In this document: in pieces, positions 8,620-18,408 of the stretch | Numbering within the stretch: the stretch's first letter is position 1 | How the letters are laid out: every line of letters starts with the position of its first letter | Assembly (NCBI RefSeq): GCF_000279535.1 | Contig: NZ_ALCH01000004.1 | Location: 317,501 to 381,500 of the forward strand | DNA from: Streptococcus infantis SPAR10 | GTDB taxonomy: Bacteria > Bacillota > Bacilli > Lactobacillales > Streptococcaceae | Length of the DNA: 64,000 bases | Reading direction: 5' to 3' | Translations under genes and position numbers: made by a program | The notes under the pieces: generated by a model | What the model saw: the letters and a program-made list of their open reading frames with translations, nothing else | What the model was told of the DNA's origin: nothing | Database searches by the model: none

Positions 8620-11600
8620 ATGAAGATGATGACTCATGAAAATAAAGAGCAAGGATGGGCGAACATATTGATTGATAGTCGAGTAAGAGAATTCAACCAA
8701 AACTGGCATTTTAAACTCAATGCCAATGCAAAAGACGCTATCAAACCAGATGCCGATGTATCAAGCTGGAAGAAATTAGACCTTCCTCATGACTGGAGTA
8801 TTTACAATGACTTCGACCATGATTCTCCTGCCCAAAACGAAGGTGGGCAACTCAATGGTGGTGATGCTTGGTATCGTAAGACCTTTAAACTTGATGAAGA
8901 AGACCTCAATAAGAATGTTCGTATCACATTTGATGGAATTTATATGGATTCTCAGGTCTATGTCAATGGTCAGCTAGTAGGTCACTATCCAAATGGTTAT
9001 AACCAATTCTCATATGACATTACTGACTATCTCCATAAAGACGGTCGCGAGAATGTCGTAGCAGTGCATGCCATCAACAAACAACCAAGTAGCCGTTGGT
9101 ACTCAGGAAGCGGGATTTACCGTGATGTTACCCTTCAAGTCACAGATAAGGTCCATACTGAGAAAAATGGAACAACTATCTTAACTCCAGACCTTGAAAA
9201 ACAACAAAATGGTAAGGTAGATACTCATGTAACAAGTAAGATCGTCAATACTGATGATAAAGATCATGAAATTCTTGCTGAGTATCAAATCATTGAACGT
9301 AATGGTCAAGCTGTAACGGATCTAGTTCGTACCGCTAGTCAAGTCTTGAAAGCTCATCAATCAACAAGTTTAAATGCTATTTTACAAGTTGATAAACCAA
9401 AACTTTGGACAGTTAATAGCGACAAACCAGCTCTTTACGAATTGGTGACACGTGTTTATCGTGATGGTCAATTGGTCGATGCTAAGAAGGACTTGTTTGG
9501 TTACCGTTACTACAACTGGACACCAAATGAAGGCTTCTCTTTGAATGGTGAACGCATTAAATTCCATGGAGTTTCTCTTCACCATGACCATGGAGCTCTT
9601 GGAGCTGAAGAAAACTATAAGGCAGAATACCGTCGTCTGAAACAAATGAAGGATATGGGTGTGAACTCTATCCGTACAACCCACAACCCAGCTAGTGAGC
9701 AAACTTTACAGATCGCTGCTGAGCTTGGTTTATTGGTCCAAGAAGAAGCTTTCGATACTTGGTATGGTGGTAAGAAACAGTATGACTATGGTCGCTTCTT
9801 TGATAAAGATGCTACTCACCCAGACGCTAAAAAAGGTGAAAAATGGTCTGATTTTGACCTTCGTACCATGGTTGAACGAGGAAAGAACAACCCTGCTATC
9901 GTCATGTGGTCTATCGGTAATGAAATCGGTGAAGCAGATGGGAAACCTCGTTCTCTAGCAACGGTTAAACGCTTGGTTCAAGTTATCAAAGCTGTTGATA
10001 AGACACGCTATGTCACTATGGGAGCAGATAAGTTCCGTTTTGGTGATGGTAGTGGTGACCATGAAAAGATTGCCAATGAACTTGATGCCGTTGGATTTAA
10101 CTATTCAGAAGACAACTACAAGAAACTTCGTGCGAAACATCCAAATTGGTTGATTTACGGTTCTGAAACTTCCTCAGCTACTCGTACACGTGGAAGTTAT
10201 TTCCGCCCAGAACGTGAATTGGTCCACAGCAATCAGGCTTACCGTCATTACGAGCAATCAGACTACGGTAATGACCGTGTTGGTTGGGGTAAAACAGCTA
10301 CAGCATCTTGGACTTTTGACCGTGACAATGCTGGTTATGCAGGTCAGTTCATCTGGACAGGTACGGACTATATCGGTGAACCGACTCCATGGCACAACCA
10401 AAACCAAACTCCAGTTAAGAGTTCTTACTTTGGTATCGTAGATACAGCTGGTATTCCAAAGAATGATTACTACTTGTACCAAAGCCAATGGGTTTCTGCT
10501 GAGAAGAAACCAATGGTTCACTTGCTTCCTCACTGGAACTGGGAAAATCCTACTCTAAAAGAGAATGTAGCGGATGCAGATGGTAATATTCCAGTCCGTG
10601 CCTATTCTAATGCGGCAAGTGTAGAACTATTCTTGAATGGTAATACTCTAGGCAAGAAGACATTTACTAAAAAACAAACAAGTGATGGACGTACTTACCA
10701 AGAAGGTGCCAATGCAAATGAACTTTACCTTGAGTGGAAGGTTGCTTATCAACCTGGAACATTGGAAGCAGTAGCTCGTGATGAGGCTGGTAATGAAATT
10801 GCTCGTGATAAGGTTACGACTGCTGGTGAGCCTGCAGGTGTTCGCTTAGTCAAAGAAGAAAATGCTATCGCAGCTGATGGAAAAGACCTCACTTATATCT
10901 ATTACGAAATTGTTGACAGTAAAGGTAACGTAGTTCCTACAGCCAATAATCTTGTTCGCTTCCAGTTGCATGGACAAGGTCAGATTGTCGGTGTGGATAA
11001 CGGGGAACAAGCCAGCCGTGAACGTTACAAAGAACAAGCAAATGGTTCATGGATTCGCAAAGCCTTTAATGGTAAGGGTGTTGTGATTGTCAAATCAACT
11101 GAGCAAGCAGGTAAATTCACCTTGACTGCTCACTCTGATTTCTTGAAATCTGGTCAAACAACTATCTTCACAGGTAAGAAAGACCAAGAGGAAAAAACTG
11201 TTTTAGGTACAGAGGTTCCTAAAGTTCGTACAGTAATCGGTCAAGCAGCGAAAATGCCTTCAAAAATAGGATTTATCTACAGTGATGGCAGCCGTGCAAA
11301 AGTTCCAGTAGAATGGTCCGCAGTTGATGTCAACCAACCTGGTATTTTTACTGTTAAAGGTGTGGCAGAAGGAAGAGATGTAGAAGCGCGTGTTGAAGTC
11401 TTGGCACTCGAAGCAGAATTACCTGTAGTTAAGAGAATTACACCAAGTGCAGATCTGAGTACGGTTGATCCATCTGTTACCTATGTATTGTCAGATGGTA
11501 CTCTAGGAAGCTATGACGTTGATAGGTGGGAAGTTGCAGCTGAAGATCAAGCTAAATTAACTATCCCAGGCTCTCGTATCCAAGCCAAAGGAATTTCAGG

Positions 11601-13410
11601 TGATGATGAAATCGCTGCAACCTTTGTAGTCGCAGAAGGTCAAGCAGCTTCACCAGTAGTACCGACTGTAACTGTTGCAGACCAGCCTGTAGAAGGGCTC
11701 TCAACTGATCAACCGGTCCTATACCATAAACTTGCTTATGGAGCTACTTTGCCTGAAGCCAAAGCTTTAGCTGAAAATGCGCAAGTTACTGTTATTCAAG
11801 CTAACGAAGCAAATGGTATGCGTGCTAGTATTTATGTTCAACCAAATGATGGTGGAGCACTTCAGACTTATGCTATCCAATTCTTACAAGAAGCTCCTCA
11901 GATTGAACGTTTAAGCCTAGAAGTTGAAAATGCAGACGCACTGAAAGAAGACCAAACAGTTGGTATCAAAGTCTTGGCTCATTATCAAGATGGAACTCAG
12001 GCCGTATTAAAAGCTGACAAGGTAACCTTCTCAACATCAGGTGAAGGAGACGTAGCTGTTCGTAAAGGTATGCTTGAATTGCATAAACCTGGTCAAGTAA
12101 CTTTGAAAGCTCAATTTGAAGGAGCTGAAGGTCAGATTGACTTGAACATTCAGGCAAATACTGAAAATAAAGTTGTCCAGGCCATTCGTCCAATAAGTGT
12201 CGTGACAGGTTTGAACCAAGAACCAAGTCTACCTGATACAGTAACTGTAGAGTACGATAAAGGATTTCCAAAAGTTCACAAGGTAACTTGGCAAGCAGTT
12301 GCTAAGGAAGACCTTGCTAAATACCATAGCTTTGATGTTCTTGGTAAAGTAGAAGGAATTGAGAACGAAGCTCATGCTAAAGTTTCTGTAGAAAGTATCA
12401 TTGCAGTCGAAGAAGTGACTACAACAACTCCGGTTTCAGAAGCTCCTCAATTACCAGAAAGCGTCCGTACTTACCACTCAAATGGCCAAGTATCTTCAGC
12501 TAAAGTGACTTGGGATGCTATTGACCCAAGCCAATATGCAACTGAAGGTAACTTTACAGTGACAGGGCATGTCGAAGGGACTCAGTTACCAACAAAACTT
12601 CATGTTCGTGTGTCTGCTCAGACAGAAACTGGTGCTAATATTTCTGACCAGTGGACAGGTTCAGAGTTGCCACTTGCCTTTGCATCAGACTCAAATCCAA
12701 GTGACTCAGTAGCCAATGTCAATGACAAACTAATCTCATTTAATGATCAACCGGCAAACCGCTGGACAAACTGGAAACGTACAAGTGAAGCATCGGTCGG
12801 AATCCTATTTGGTGATTCTGGTATCCTGTCTAAACGTTCGGTTGACAATCTCAATGTTGCCTTCCACGAAGACCACGGTGTTGGTGCACCTAAGTCTTAT
12901 GTCATCGAATACTATGTAGGAACAGATGTTCCAACAGTTCCTAAGAACCCAAGCTTTGTAGCTAGTGAAGACCACGTCTTTAACGATGACAATAACTGGA
13001 AACAAGTGACAAATCTTAAAGCTCCAGATCAAGTGAGAGCTGGAGAAATGACTCACTTTAGCTTTGATAAAGTCAATACCTATGCGGTTCGTATCCGTAT
13101 GGTTAGACCAGATGGTAAATGGGGTACTTCCATTACAGAAATTCAAATCTTCTCTAAACAAGTAGCTGCAGCTAAGAAAGCTCAAGCTCAAATCCAAGTA
13201 GATGGAAAAGATTTGCCAAACTTTAACCCTGGCTTGACTGACTATTATCTAGAAGCTAAAGAAGACGAAGCACCAACAGTAACGGCAAGTGTATCAGATA
13301 ATGGTATTGCTACAGTGATTCCAAGCGTGCGTGAAGGGGATCCAGTTCGTGTTGTCGTTAAGGCTGAAAACGGAGATATTCTAGGTGAATACCATCTCCA
13401 CTTCTGTTGA
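8620..13410 (+). CDS. bgaA: BgaA-like beta-galactosidase, truncated at both ends (no signal peptide, no LPXTG)
   Basis: A 1596-residue GH2 enzyme collinear with the middle of pneumococcal BgaA, the surface beta-galactosidase that removes terminal galactose from host glycans. Order: GH2 sugar-binding and Ig-like domains (about 20-300), catalytic barrel with acid/base Glu435 (SIGNEIGE) and nucleophile Glu516 (YGSETSSA), Ig-like modules, and a CBM71-type module (about 1335-1515) with RWTNWKR. BgaA of roughly 2230 residues has a YSIRK signal region ahead of the FNQNW segment and a second module set plus LPXTG behind GDILGEY. Here both are absent. The frame is open throughout. No convincing ribosome binding site precedes the ATG. 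Activity may persist, but export is not predicted. Confidence 0.88.
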   Translation: MKMMTHENKEQGWANILIDSRVREFNQNWHFKLNANAKDAIKPDADVSSWKKLDLPHDWSIYNDFDHDSPAQNEGGQLNGGDAWYRKTFKLDEEDLNKNVRITFDGIYMDSQVYVNGQLVGHYPNGYNQFSYDITDYLHKDGRENVVAVHAINKQPSSRWYSGSGIYRDVTLQVTDKVHTEKNGTTILTPDLEKQQNGKVDTHVTSKIVNTDDKDHEILAEYQIIERNGQAVTDLVRTASQVLKAHQSTSLNAILQVDKPKLWTVNSDKPALYELVTRVYRDGQLVDAKKDLFGYRYYNWTPNEGFSLNGERIKFHGVSLHHDHGALGAEENYKAEYRRLKQMKDMGVNSIRTTHNPASEQTLQIAAELGLLVQEEAFDTWYGGKKQYDYGRFFDKDATHPDAKKGEKWSDFDLRTMVERGKNNPAIVMWSIGNEIGEADGKPRSLATVKRLVQVIKAVDKTRYVTMGADKFRFGDGSGDHEKIANELDAVGFNYSEDNYKKLRAKHPNWLIYGSETSSATRTRGSYFRPERELVHSNQAYRHYEQSDYGNDRVGWGKTATASWTFDRDNAGYAGQFIWTGTDYIGEPTPWHNQNQTPVKSSYFGIVDTAGIPKNDYYLYQSQWVSAEKKPMVHLLPHWNWENPTLKENVADADGNIPVRAYSNAASVELFLNGNTLGKKTFTKKQTSDGRTYQEGANANELYLEWKVAYQPGTLEAVARDEAGNEIARDKVTTAGEPAGVRLVKEENAIAADGKDLTYIYYEIVDSKGNVVPTANNLVRFQLHGQGQIVGVDNGEQASRERYKEQANGSWIRKAFNGKGVVIVKSTEQAGKFTLTAHSDFLKSGQTTIFTGKKDQEEKTVLGTEVPKVRTVIGQAAKMPSKIGFIYSDGSRAKVPVEWSAVDVNQPGIFTVKGVAEGRDVEARVEVLALEAELPVVKRITPSADLSTVDPSVTYVLSDGTLGSYDVDRWEVAAEDQAKLTIPGSRIQAKGISGDDEIAATFVVAEGQAASPVVPTVTVADQPVEGLSTDQPVLYHKLAYGATLPEAKALAENAQVTVIQANEANGMRASIYVQPNDGGALQTYAIQFLQEAPQIERLSLEVENADALKEDQTVGIKVLAHYQDGTQAVLKADKVTFSTSGEGDVAVRKGMLELHKPGQVTLKAQFEGAEGQIDLNIQANTENKVVQAIRPISVVTGLNQEPSLPDTVTVEYDKGFPKVHKVTWQAVAKEDLAKYHSFDVLGKVEGIENEAHAKVSVESIIAVEEVTTTTPVSEAPQLPESVRTYHSNGQVSSAKVTWDAIDPSQYATEGNFTVTGHVEGTQLPTKLHVRVSAQTETGANISDQWTGSELPLAFASDSNPSDSVANVNDKLISFNDQPANRWTNWKRTSEASVGILFGDSGILSKRSVDNLNVAFHEDHGVGAPKSYVIEYYVGTDVPTVPKNPSFVASEDHVFNDDNNWKQVTNLKAPDQVRAGEMTHFSFDKVNTYAVRIRMVRPDGKWGTSITEIQIFSKQVAAAKKAQAQIQVDGKDLPNFNPGLTDYYLEAKEDEAPTVTASVSDNGIATVIPSVREGDPVRVVVKAENGDILGEYHLHFC

Positions 13411-13444
13411 GCACACACGTGGAAGTAATGAGAAAAACTGAAGC

Positions 13445-13472
13445 AGAGAGGACCAAAGTGTCCTCTCTTTTC
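13445..13472 (+). terminator. Intrinsic terminator after the bgaA-like gene
   Basis: GAGAGGAC (13446-13453) pairs with GTCCTCTC (13460-13467), followed by TTTTC. Confidence 0.8.
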
Positions 13473-13551
13473 TATCTTATATTTGCTTTAATTCTCACTG
13501 CAAAAGAGTTATAATAAAGATGAAAATAGGGATAGAAGAGGAGGAGATAGG

Positions 13552-14253
13552 ATGGCTTACATTGAAATGAAAAATAGCTATAAGAGATATCATACTGGAG
13601 AAACAGAAATTGTAGCCAATCGTGACGTCAACTTCGAGATTGAAAAGGGAGAACTGGTCATTATCCTTGGTTCATCTGGAGCAGGAAAGTCAACGGTCTT
13701 AAATATTCTAGGTGGAATGGATACCAATGATGAAGGACAAGTTTGGATTGACGGAATCAATATCTCGAATTTCACTTCTCATCAGAGAACCAACTATCGT
13801 AGAAATGACGTTGGTTTTGTCTTTCAGTTTTATAACTTGGTTGCTAACTTGACTGCTAAAGAAAATGTCGAGTTGGCATCAGAAATTGTCTTAGATGCCT
13901 TAGATCCTGAGCAAGTTCTAAAGGTCGTAGGTCTAGGCCATCGTCTCAATAATTTTCCAGCTCAGCTGTCAGGTGGTGAGCAACAACGGGTCTCCATTGC
14001 TCGAGCTGTGGCTAAAAATCCTAAAATTCTCCTTTGTGATGAACCAACGGGAGCTTTGGACTACCAGACTGGTAAGCAGGTTCTAAAGATTCTTCAAGAT
14101 ATGTCACGTAAAAAAGGGGCCACCGTTATCATCGTGACCCATAATGCTTCCCTTGCTCCTATAGCTGATCGGGTGATTCAGATGCATGATGCCAGTGTCA
14201 AGAGCGTTGTTATCAATCCTCAACCACAGGATATTGATGATTTGGAGTACTGA
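13552..14253 (+). CDS. ABC transporter ATP-binding protein (MacB/LolD type)
   Basis: A 233-residue ATPase with Walker [10 protein letters not shown] at 40-48, the signature [14 protein letters not shown] and Walker [13 protein letters not shown]. The family works with FtsX-type permeases and typically drives substrate extrusion or envelope mechanotransmission rather than uptake. The permease gene begins 1 nt after this stop, so the two form one transporter. A strong GAGGAGATAGG ribosome binding site precedes the ATG. No solute-binding protein is encoded nearby, which agrees with an exporter-type system. Substrate unknown. Confidence 0.92.
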   Translation: MAYIEMKNSYKRYHTGETEIVANRDVNFEIEKGELVIILGSSGAGKSTVLNILGGMDTNDEGQVWIDGINISNFTSHQRTNYRRNDVGFVFQFYNLVANLTAKENVELASEIVLDALDPEQVLKVVGLGHRLNNFPAQLSGGEQQRVSIARAVAKNPKILLCDEPTGALDYQTGKQVLKILQDMSRKKGATVIIVTHNASLAPIADRVIQMHDASVKSVVINPQPQDIDDLEY

Positions 14254-14254
14254 T

Positions 14255-16960
14255 ATGAAAAGGAAGATATATTGGAAAGACCTGCTCCAGTCTTTCACAG
14301 GTTCAAAAGGGCGATTTCTATCCATTCTAACTTTGATGATGTTAGGTTCTTTGGCCCTAGTCGGTCTCAAAGTGGCCAGTCCCAATATGGAGCGAACAGC
14401 TTGGGATTATCTGAAAGATACTAATACGGCAGATGTGACCATCATAGGAGATTATGGGCTTGATCAGGCAGACCAGGCAGAATTGCAAACTCTATCAGGA
14501 GCAGATGTCGAGTTTGGTTATATGACAGATTTGACTCTGGCAAATAGTGAAGATGCCATACGAATCTTTTCAAATACTGATAAGATTTCAAAATTTCAAG
14601 TAACGGAAGGTCGTTTGCCTGAAAAAGAAGATGAATTGGCCTTGGCGGACTTTTGGAAAGATCGATATCAGATTGGTCAAGTCATTTATTTGAGCCAAAA
14701 AAAGGGCAGTAATTCTCAATTAAAGCGGGATAGTTATACCATTACAGGCTTTGTCCACTCTCCAGATATTTTTTCAAAATCAGATATGGGGAGTTCAGCC
14801 AGTGGTAATGGGAACTTAGCAGCCTATGGAGTTGTAACAAAAGATAACTTTAAGAGCTCTGTTTACACGATTGCCCGCCTGCGTTTTGCTAGCCTAACAG
14901 ATGTCAATCCTTTCTTTAGTGATTACGAAAAGAAACTCGAGGAAGAAGAGGCAACACTCAAGGAGCTGGTTGCTGATAATGGTCAAGCTCGACTTGAGAA
15001 AATGAAGAAAGACGCTCAAAAATCACTTTATGAAGGAAAGAAGCAACTGGACGAGGCAGAGACCAACCTGGTAGCTGGCAAGAAACGCCTGCAAGAAATC
15101 GAAACGCGTCTACAAGCTCAAGAAAATCAAGTGAGCCAACTTCCAGAACCGCAAAAGAGCCAAGTTTCGAGCCAGATAGAAGAAGCTAAAGAACAATTGA
15201 AACAAGAAAAGGAAAAACTAAGTCATGCTGAGTCAGATCTTGCTAGTGAGAAGGCTAAATGGCAGACCAGTCAGGATGAAGTCAATGCTCTGACAGAGTC
15301 AACCTATCATGTTTACAATCGAAAAAGCTCTCCTACTGGTCAAGGTTATCTCATGTATAGTAACTCAGCCATGAGTATTCGTGCCGTGGGAAATATCTTT
15401 CCAGTTGTTCTCTATGCCGTCGCAGCTATGGTTACCTTTACCACCATGACTCGATTTGTAGATGAGGAAAGAACAAATGCTGGGATTTTCAAAGCTCTAG
15501 GCTACCATAGCAAAGATATCATCGCTAAGTTTGTAATTTATGGTCTGTTTGCTGGCACTCTTGGAACTCTTCTAGGGATTCTGATTGGCCATTATGTCCT
15601 AGCACCCACAATCTCACATATCATCACCGAACGAATGATTGTTGGTGAGAATCAACAGTATTTTTACTGGACCTATAGTTGCTTAGCTCTGGGGCTTAGC
15701 TTAGTAGCTAGTGTCCTACCTGCCTACCTTGTATCTCGCAGAGACTTGCATGAAGAAGCGGCTCAATTATTACTACCCAAACCACCAGTCAAGGGTTCTA
15801 AAATTCTCTTGGAGCGCATCACATTTATCTGGTCACATTTGAGCTTTACCCAAAAAGTTACAGCTCGCAACATTTTCCGTTATAAGCAACGGATGCTGAT
15901 GACCATTTTTGGGGTTGCAGGTTCAGTAGCCCTCCTCTTTGCAGGACTTGGTATTCAATCCTCTGTGGTAGGAGTTGCTGATAGGCAGTTTAAGGATCTG
16001 CAACAATATCAGATGATTCTCTCTGTCAATTCTCGAGCTTCAGATTCTGATAAGGCTAAGCTAGAAGAAAAATTGCAAAGTGATGAAGTTGAAAACTATC
16101 GTTTAATTTCTTCCAAACAGGTTGAGGAAAAGTATGCAGGCAAGGCTGGAGTTCAGACAGTGACGATCATGGTAACGGATAAGGATGACCTGGAACCTTT
16201 TGTCCATTTAGAAAAAAATGGAGAAAAACTGAGCTTATCAGGTGGAGTCATTCTAACAGATAAATTAGCTCAGTTGGCTGGAGTTTCTGTTGGTGACAAC
16301 TTTACAATCGATGGGAAAAACTTTAAAGTGGGTGCTATTACTGAGCACTATGTAGGTCACTTTGTTTATATGAATCAGGCGACCTATGAGGAGATATATG
16401 GTCAAGCTCCCAAGATGAACACCTATCTGGTCCAACTTAAGGATAAAAGTGAAGGAAATACTGAAAGAGTCGCAGGAGAATTTATGGACCAGGTAGCTGT
16501 CAGTGGCCTCGTTCAAAACGCTTCCACCATTCAGCTCTTTGAAAGTTTTGCTAATTCTCTGAATCATACCATGGCGATTTTGGTGCTGGTATCGGTGCTA
16601 CTAGCTATTGTGATTCTCTATAATTTGACCAATATCAATGTTGCTGAACGGATTCGGGAACTCTCAACCATCAAGGTTCTTGGTTTTCATAACAAAGAAG
16701 TGACCCTTTACATCTATCGGGAAACTATCATATTGTCACTAATTGGAACGATTGTAGGATTGGTATCAGGCTTTTATCTCCATCAATTTCTCATTCAGAT
16801 GATCGCACCCGGTACCTTCCGTTTTCAACCAAAGGTCGGCTGGGAAGTGTATCTAATCCCAGTTCTAGCTGTCAGTGTCATTTTGACCATCCTAGGAGTT
16901 TTTGTCAATCATTATCTCCGAAAGGTGGATATGTTAGAAGCCCTCAAGTCGGTAGAATAG
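14255..16960 (+). CDS. FtsX-like ABC transporter permease with extracellular coiled coil
   Basis: A 901-residue permease. One N-terminal helix (about 20-40) is followed by a large extracellular domain. This includes a heptad-rich coiled coil at about 217-345 (EKKLEEEEATLKEL onward). Three helices follow (about 385-510), then a second extracellular domain (about 570-760) and a final three-helix FtsX block. I start at ATG 14255, one base after the ATPase stop; an in-frame ATG further upstream lies inside the ATPase gene. The two-FtsX-domain layout is seen in lipoprotein, lipid or peptide extruders. A terminator at 16984 closes the two-gene operon. Confidence 0.88.
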   Translation: MKRKIYWKDLLQSFTGSKGRFLSILTLMMLGSLALVGLKVASPNMERTAWDYLKDTNTADVTIIGDYGLDQADQAELQTLSGADVEFGYMTDLTLANSEDAIRIFSNTDKISKFQVTEGRLPEKEDELALADFWKDRYQIGQVIYLSQKKGSNSQLKRDSYTITGFVHSPDIFSKSDMGSSASGNGNLAAYGVVTKDNFKSSVYTIARLRFASLTDVNPFFSDYEKKLEEEEATLKELVADNGQARLEKMKKDAQKSLYEGKKQLDEAETNLVAGKKRLQEIETRLQAQENQVSQLPEPQKSQVSSQIEEAKEQLKQEKEKLSHAESDLASEKAKWQTSQDEVNALTESTYHVYNRKSSPTGQGYLMYSNSAMSIRAVGNIFPVVLYAVAAMVTFTTMTRFVDEERTNAGIFKALGYHSKDIIAKFVIYGLFAGTLGTLLGILIGHYVLAPTISHIITERMIVGENQQYFYWTYSCLALGLSLVASVLPAYLVSRRDLHEEAAQLLLPKPPVKGSKILLERITFIWSHLSFTQKVTARNIFRYKQRMLMTIFGVAGSVALLFAGLGIQSSVVGVADRQFKDLQQYQMILSVNSRASDSDKAKLEEKLQSDEVENYRLISSKQVEEKYAGKAGVQTVTIMVTDKDDLEPFVHLEKNGEKLSLSGGVILTDKLAQLAGVSVGDNFTIDGKNFKVGAITEHYVGHFVYMNQATYEEIYGQAPKMNTYLVQLKDKSEGNTERVAGEFMDQVAVSGLVQNASTIQLFESFANSLNHTMAILVLVSVLLAIVILYNLTNINVAERIRELSTIKVLGFHNKEVTLYIYRETIILSLIGTIVGLVSGFYLHQFLIQMIAPGTFRFQPKVGWEVYLIPVLAVSVILTILGVFVNHYLRKVDMLEALKSVE

Positions 16961-16983
16961 TTTTTTATACAAAAAACAAATAA

Positions 16984-17010
16984 GAAAGCCCTTTGTGGCT
17001 TTTTTATTTT
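16984..17010 (+). terminator. Intrinsic terminator after the ABC permease
   Basis: AAAGCC (16985-16990) and GGCTTT (16997-17002) around a CTTTGT loop, followed by a T run. Confidence 0.7.
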
Positions 17011-17054
17011 CATAAAAATGGTAAAATAGTAAGAGTAGAAATGGAGTTCTAGAT

Positions 17055-18407
17055 ATGAAACGAATTGATCAATTTGAAAATAAGAAAGTATTAGTCCTAG
17101 GTTTAGCCAAATCAGGTGAGTCTGCAGCTCGTCTCTTGGACAAGTTGGGTGCCATTGTAACGGTTAATGATGGCAAGCCTTTTGAGGAAAATCCAGCAGC
17201 ACAAAGTCTCTTGGAAGATGGTATCAAGGTTGTAACTGGTGGTCATCCCTTGGAATTGTTGGATGAAGATTTTGCCCTCATGGTGAAAAACCCTGGTATT
17301 CCTTATAGAAACCCTATGATTGAAAAAGCTCTAGAAAAAGGCATTCCAGTCTTGACAGAGGTTGAGTTGGCCTATTTGATTTCTGATGCACCAATCGTCG
17401 GTATTACTGGTTCAAATGGTAAGACAACGACCACAACCATGATTGGTGAAGTTCTGACTGCTGCAGGACAAAATGGACTCTTATCAGGTAACATCGGTTA
17501 TCCTGCTAGTCAGGTTGCTCAAACTGCAACAGATAAGGATACCCTTGTCATGGAACTTTCTTCTTTCCAATTAATGGGAATCCAGGAATTCCATCCTGAA
17601 ATTGCTGTTATCACCAACCTGATGCCAACACATATTGACTATCACGGTTCTTTTGAGGACTATGTGGCAGCCAAGTGGAATATCCCAAGCAATATGACAG
17701 CAGCTGATTACCTAGTATTGAACTTCAACCAGGAATTAGCTAAAGAACTTGCTACAAAGACAAACGCGGCTGTAGTACCATTCTCAACACTTGAAAAGGT
17801 TGACGGAGCCTATCTTGAAGATGGTCTTCTCTACTTCCGTGGTGAAAAAGTCATGGCAGCTGATGAAATCGGTGTTCCAGGTAGCCACAATGTGGAAAAT
17901 GCTCTTGCAACCATTGCCGTTGCTAAACTGCGTGGCGTTGATAATGAAACCATCAAGGAAACCTTGTCAGCCTTTGGTGGTGTGAAGCACCGTCTCCAGT
18001 TTGTAGACCAAATCAATGGCGTTAAATTCTATAACGATAGTAAGTCAACCAATATTTTAGCAACTCAAAAAGCCTTGTCAGGATTTGATAATAGCAAGGT
18101 TATCTTGATTGCTGGTGGGTTGGACCGTGGCAATGAGTTTGACGAATTGGTTCCTGATATTACTGGACTTAAGAAAATGGTCATCCTCGGTCAATCTGCC
18201 GAACGTGTCAAGCGTGCAGCAGATAAAGCTGGTGTGGCTTATGTCGACGCGACTGATATTGCAGATGCGACTCGTAAGGCTTATGAACTTGCGGAAGAGG
18301 GAGATGTTGTTCTCCTCAGTCCTGCCAATGCGAGCTGGGATATGTATGCTAACTTTGAAGTACGTGGAGATCTTTTCATCGACACTGTAGCGGAGTTAAA
18401 GGGATAA
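17055..18407 (+). CDS. murD: UDP-N-acetylmuramoyl-L-alanine:D-glutamate ligase
   Basis: A 450-residue Mur ligase that adds D-glutamate to UDP-MurNAc-L-Ala in cytoplasmic peptidoglycan synthesis. The N-terminal Rossmann domain carries VLGLAKSG, the ATP-binding loop is TGSNGKTT (118-125), and the conserved FNDSK-type motif appears as [10 protein letters not shown]. The C-terminal domain ends with SPANASWD. It is followed 1 nt later by murG and then divIB, the classical division and cell-wall cluster in streptococci. Normal length. Confidence 0.97.
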   Translation: MKRIDQFENKKVLVLGLAKSGESAARLLDKLGAIVTVNDGKPFEENPAAQSLLEDGIKVVTGGHPLELLDEDFALMVKNPGIPYRNPMIEKALEKGIPVLTEVELAYLISDAPIVGITGSNGKTTTTTMIGEVLTAAGQNGLLSGNIGYPASQVAQTATDKDTLVMELSSFQLMGIQEFHPEIAVITNLMPTHIDYHGSFEDYVAAKWNIPSNMTAADYLVLNFNQELAKELATKTNAAVVPFSTLEKVDGAYLEDGLLYFRGEKVMAADEIGVPGSHNVENALATIAVAKLRGVDNETIKETLSAFGGVKHRLQFVDQINGVKFYNDSKSTNILATQKALSGFDNSKVILIAGGLDRGNEFDELVPDITGLKKMVILGQSAERVKRAADKAGVAYVDATDIADATRKAYELAEEGDVVLLSPANASWDMYANFEVRGDLFIDTVAELKG

Positions 18408-18408
18408 T

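Noticed and set aside
13411..13551. Continuation of the BgaA C-terminal modules after the stop at 13410
   Set aside because: None of the frames behind the stop resembles the next BgaA segment, and a terminator follows at 13445, so a simple frameshift does not explain the missing end.
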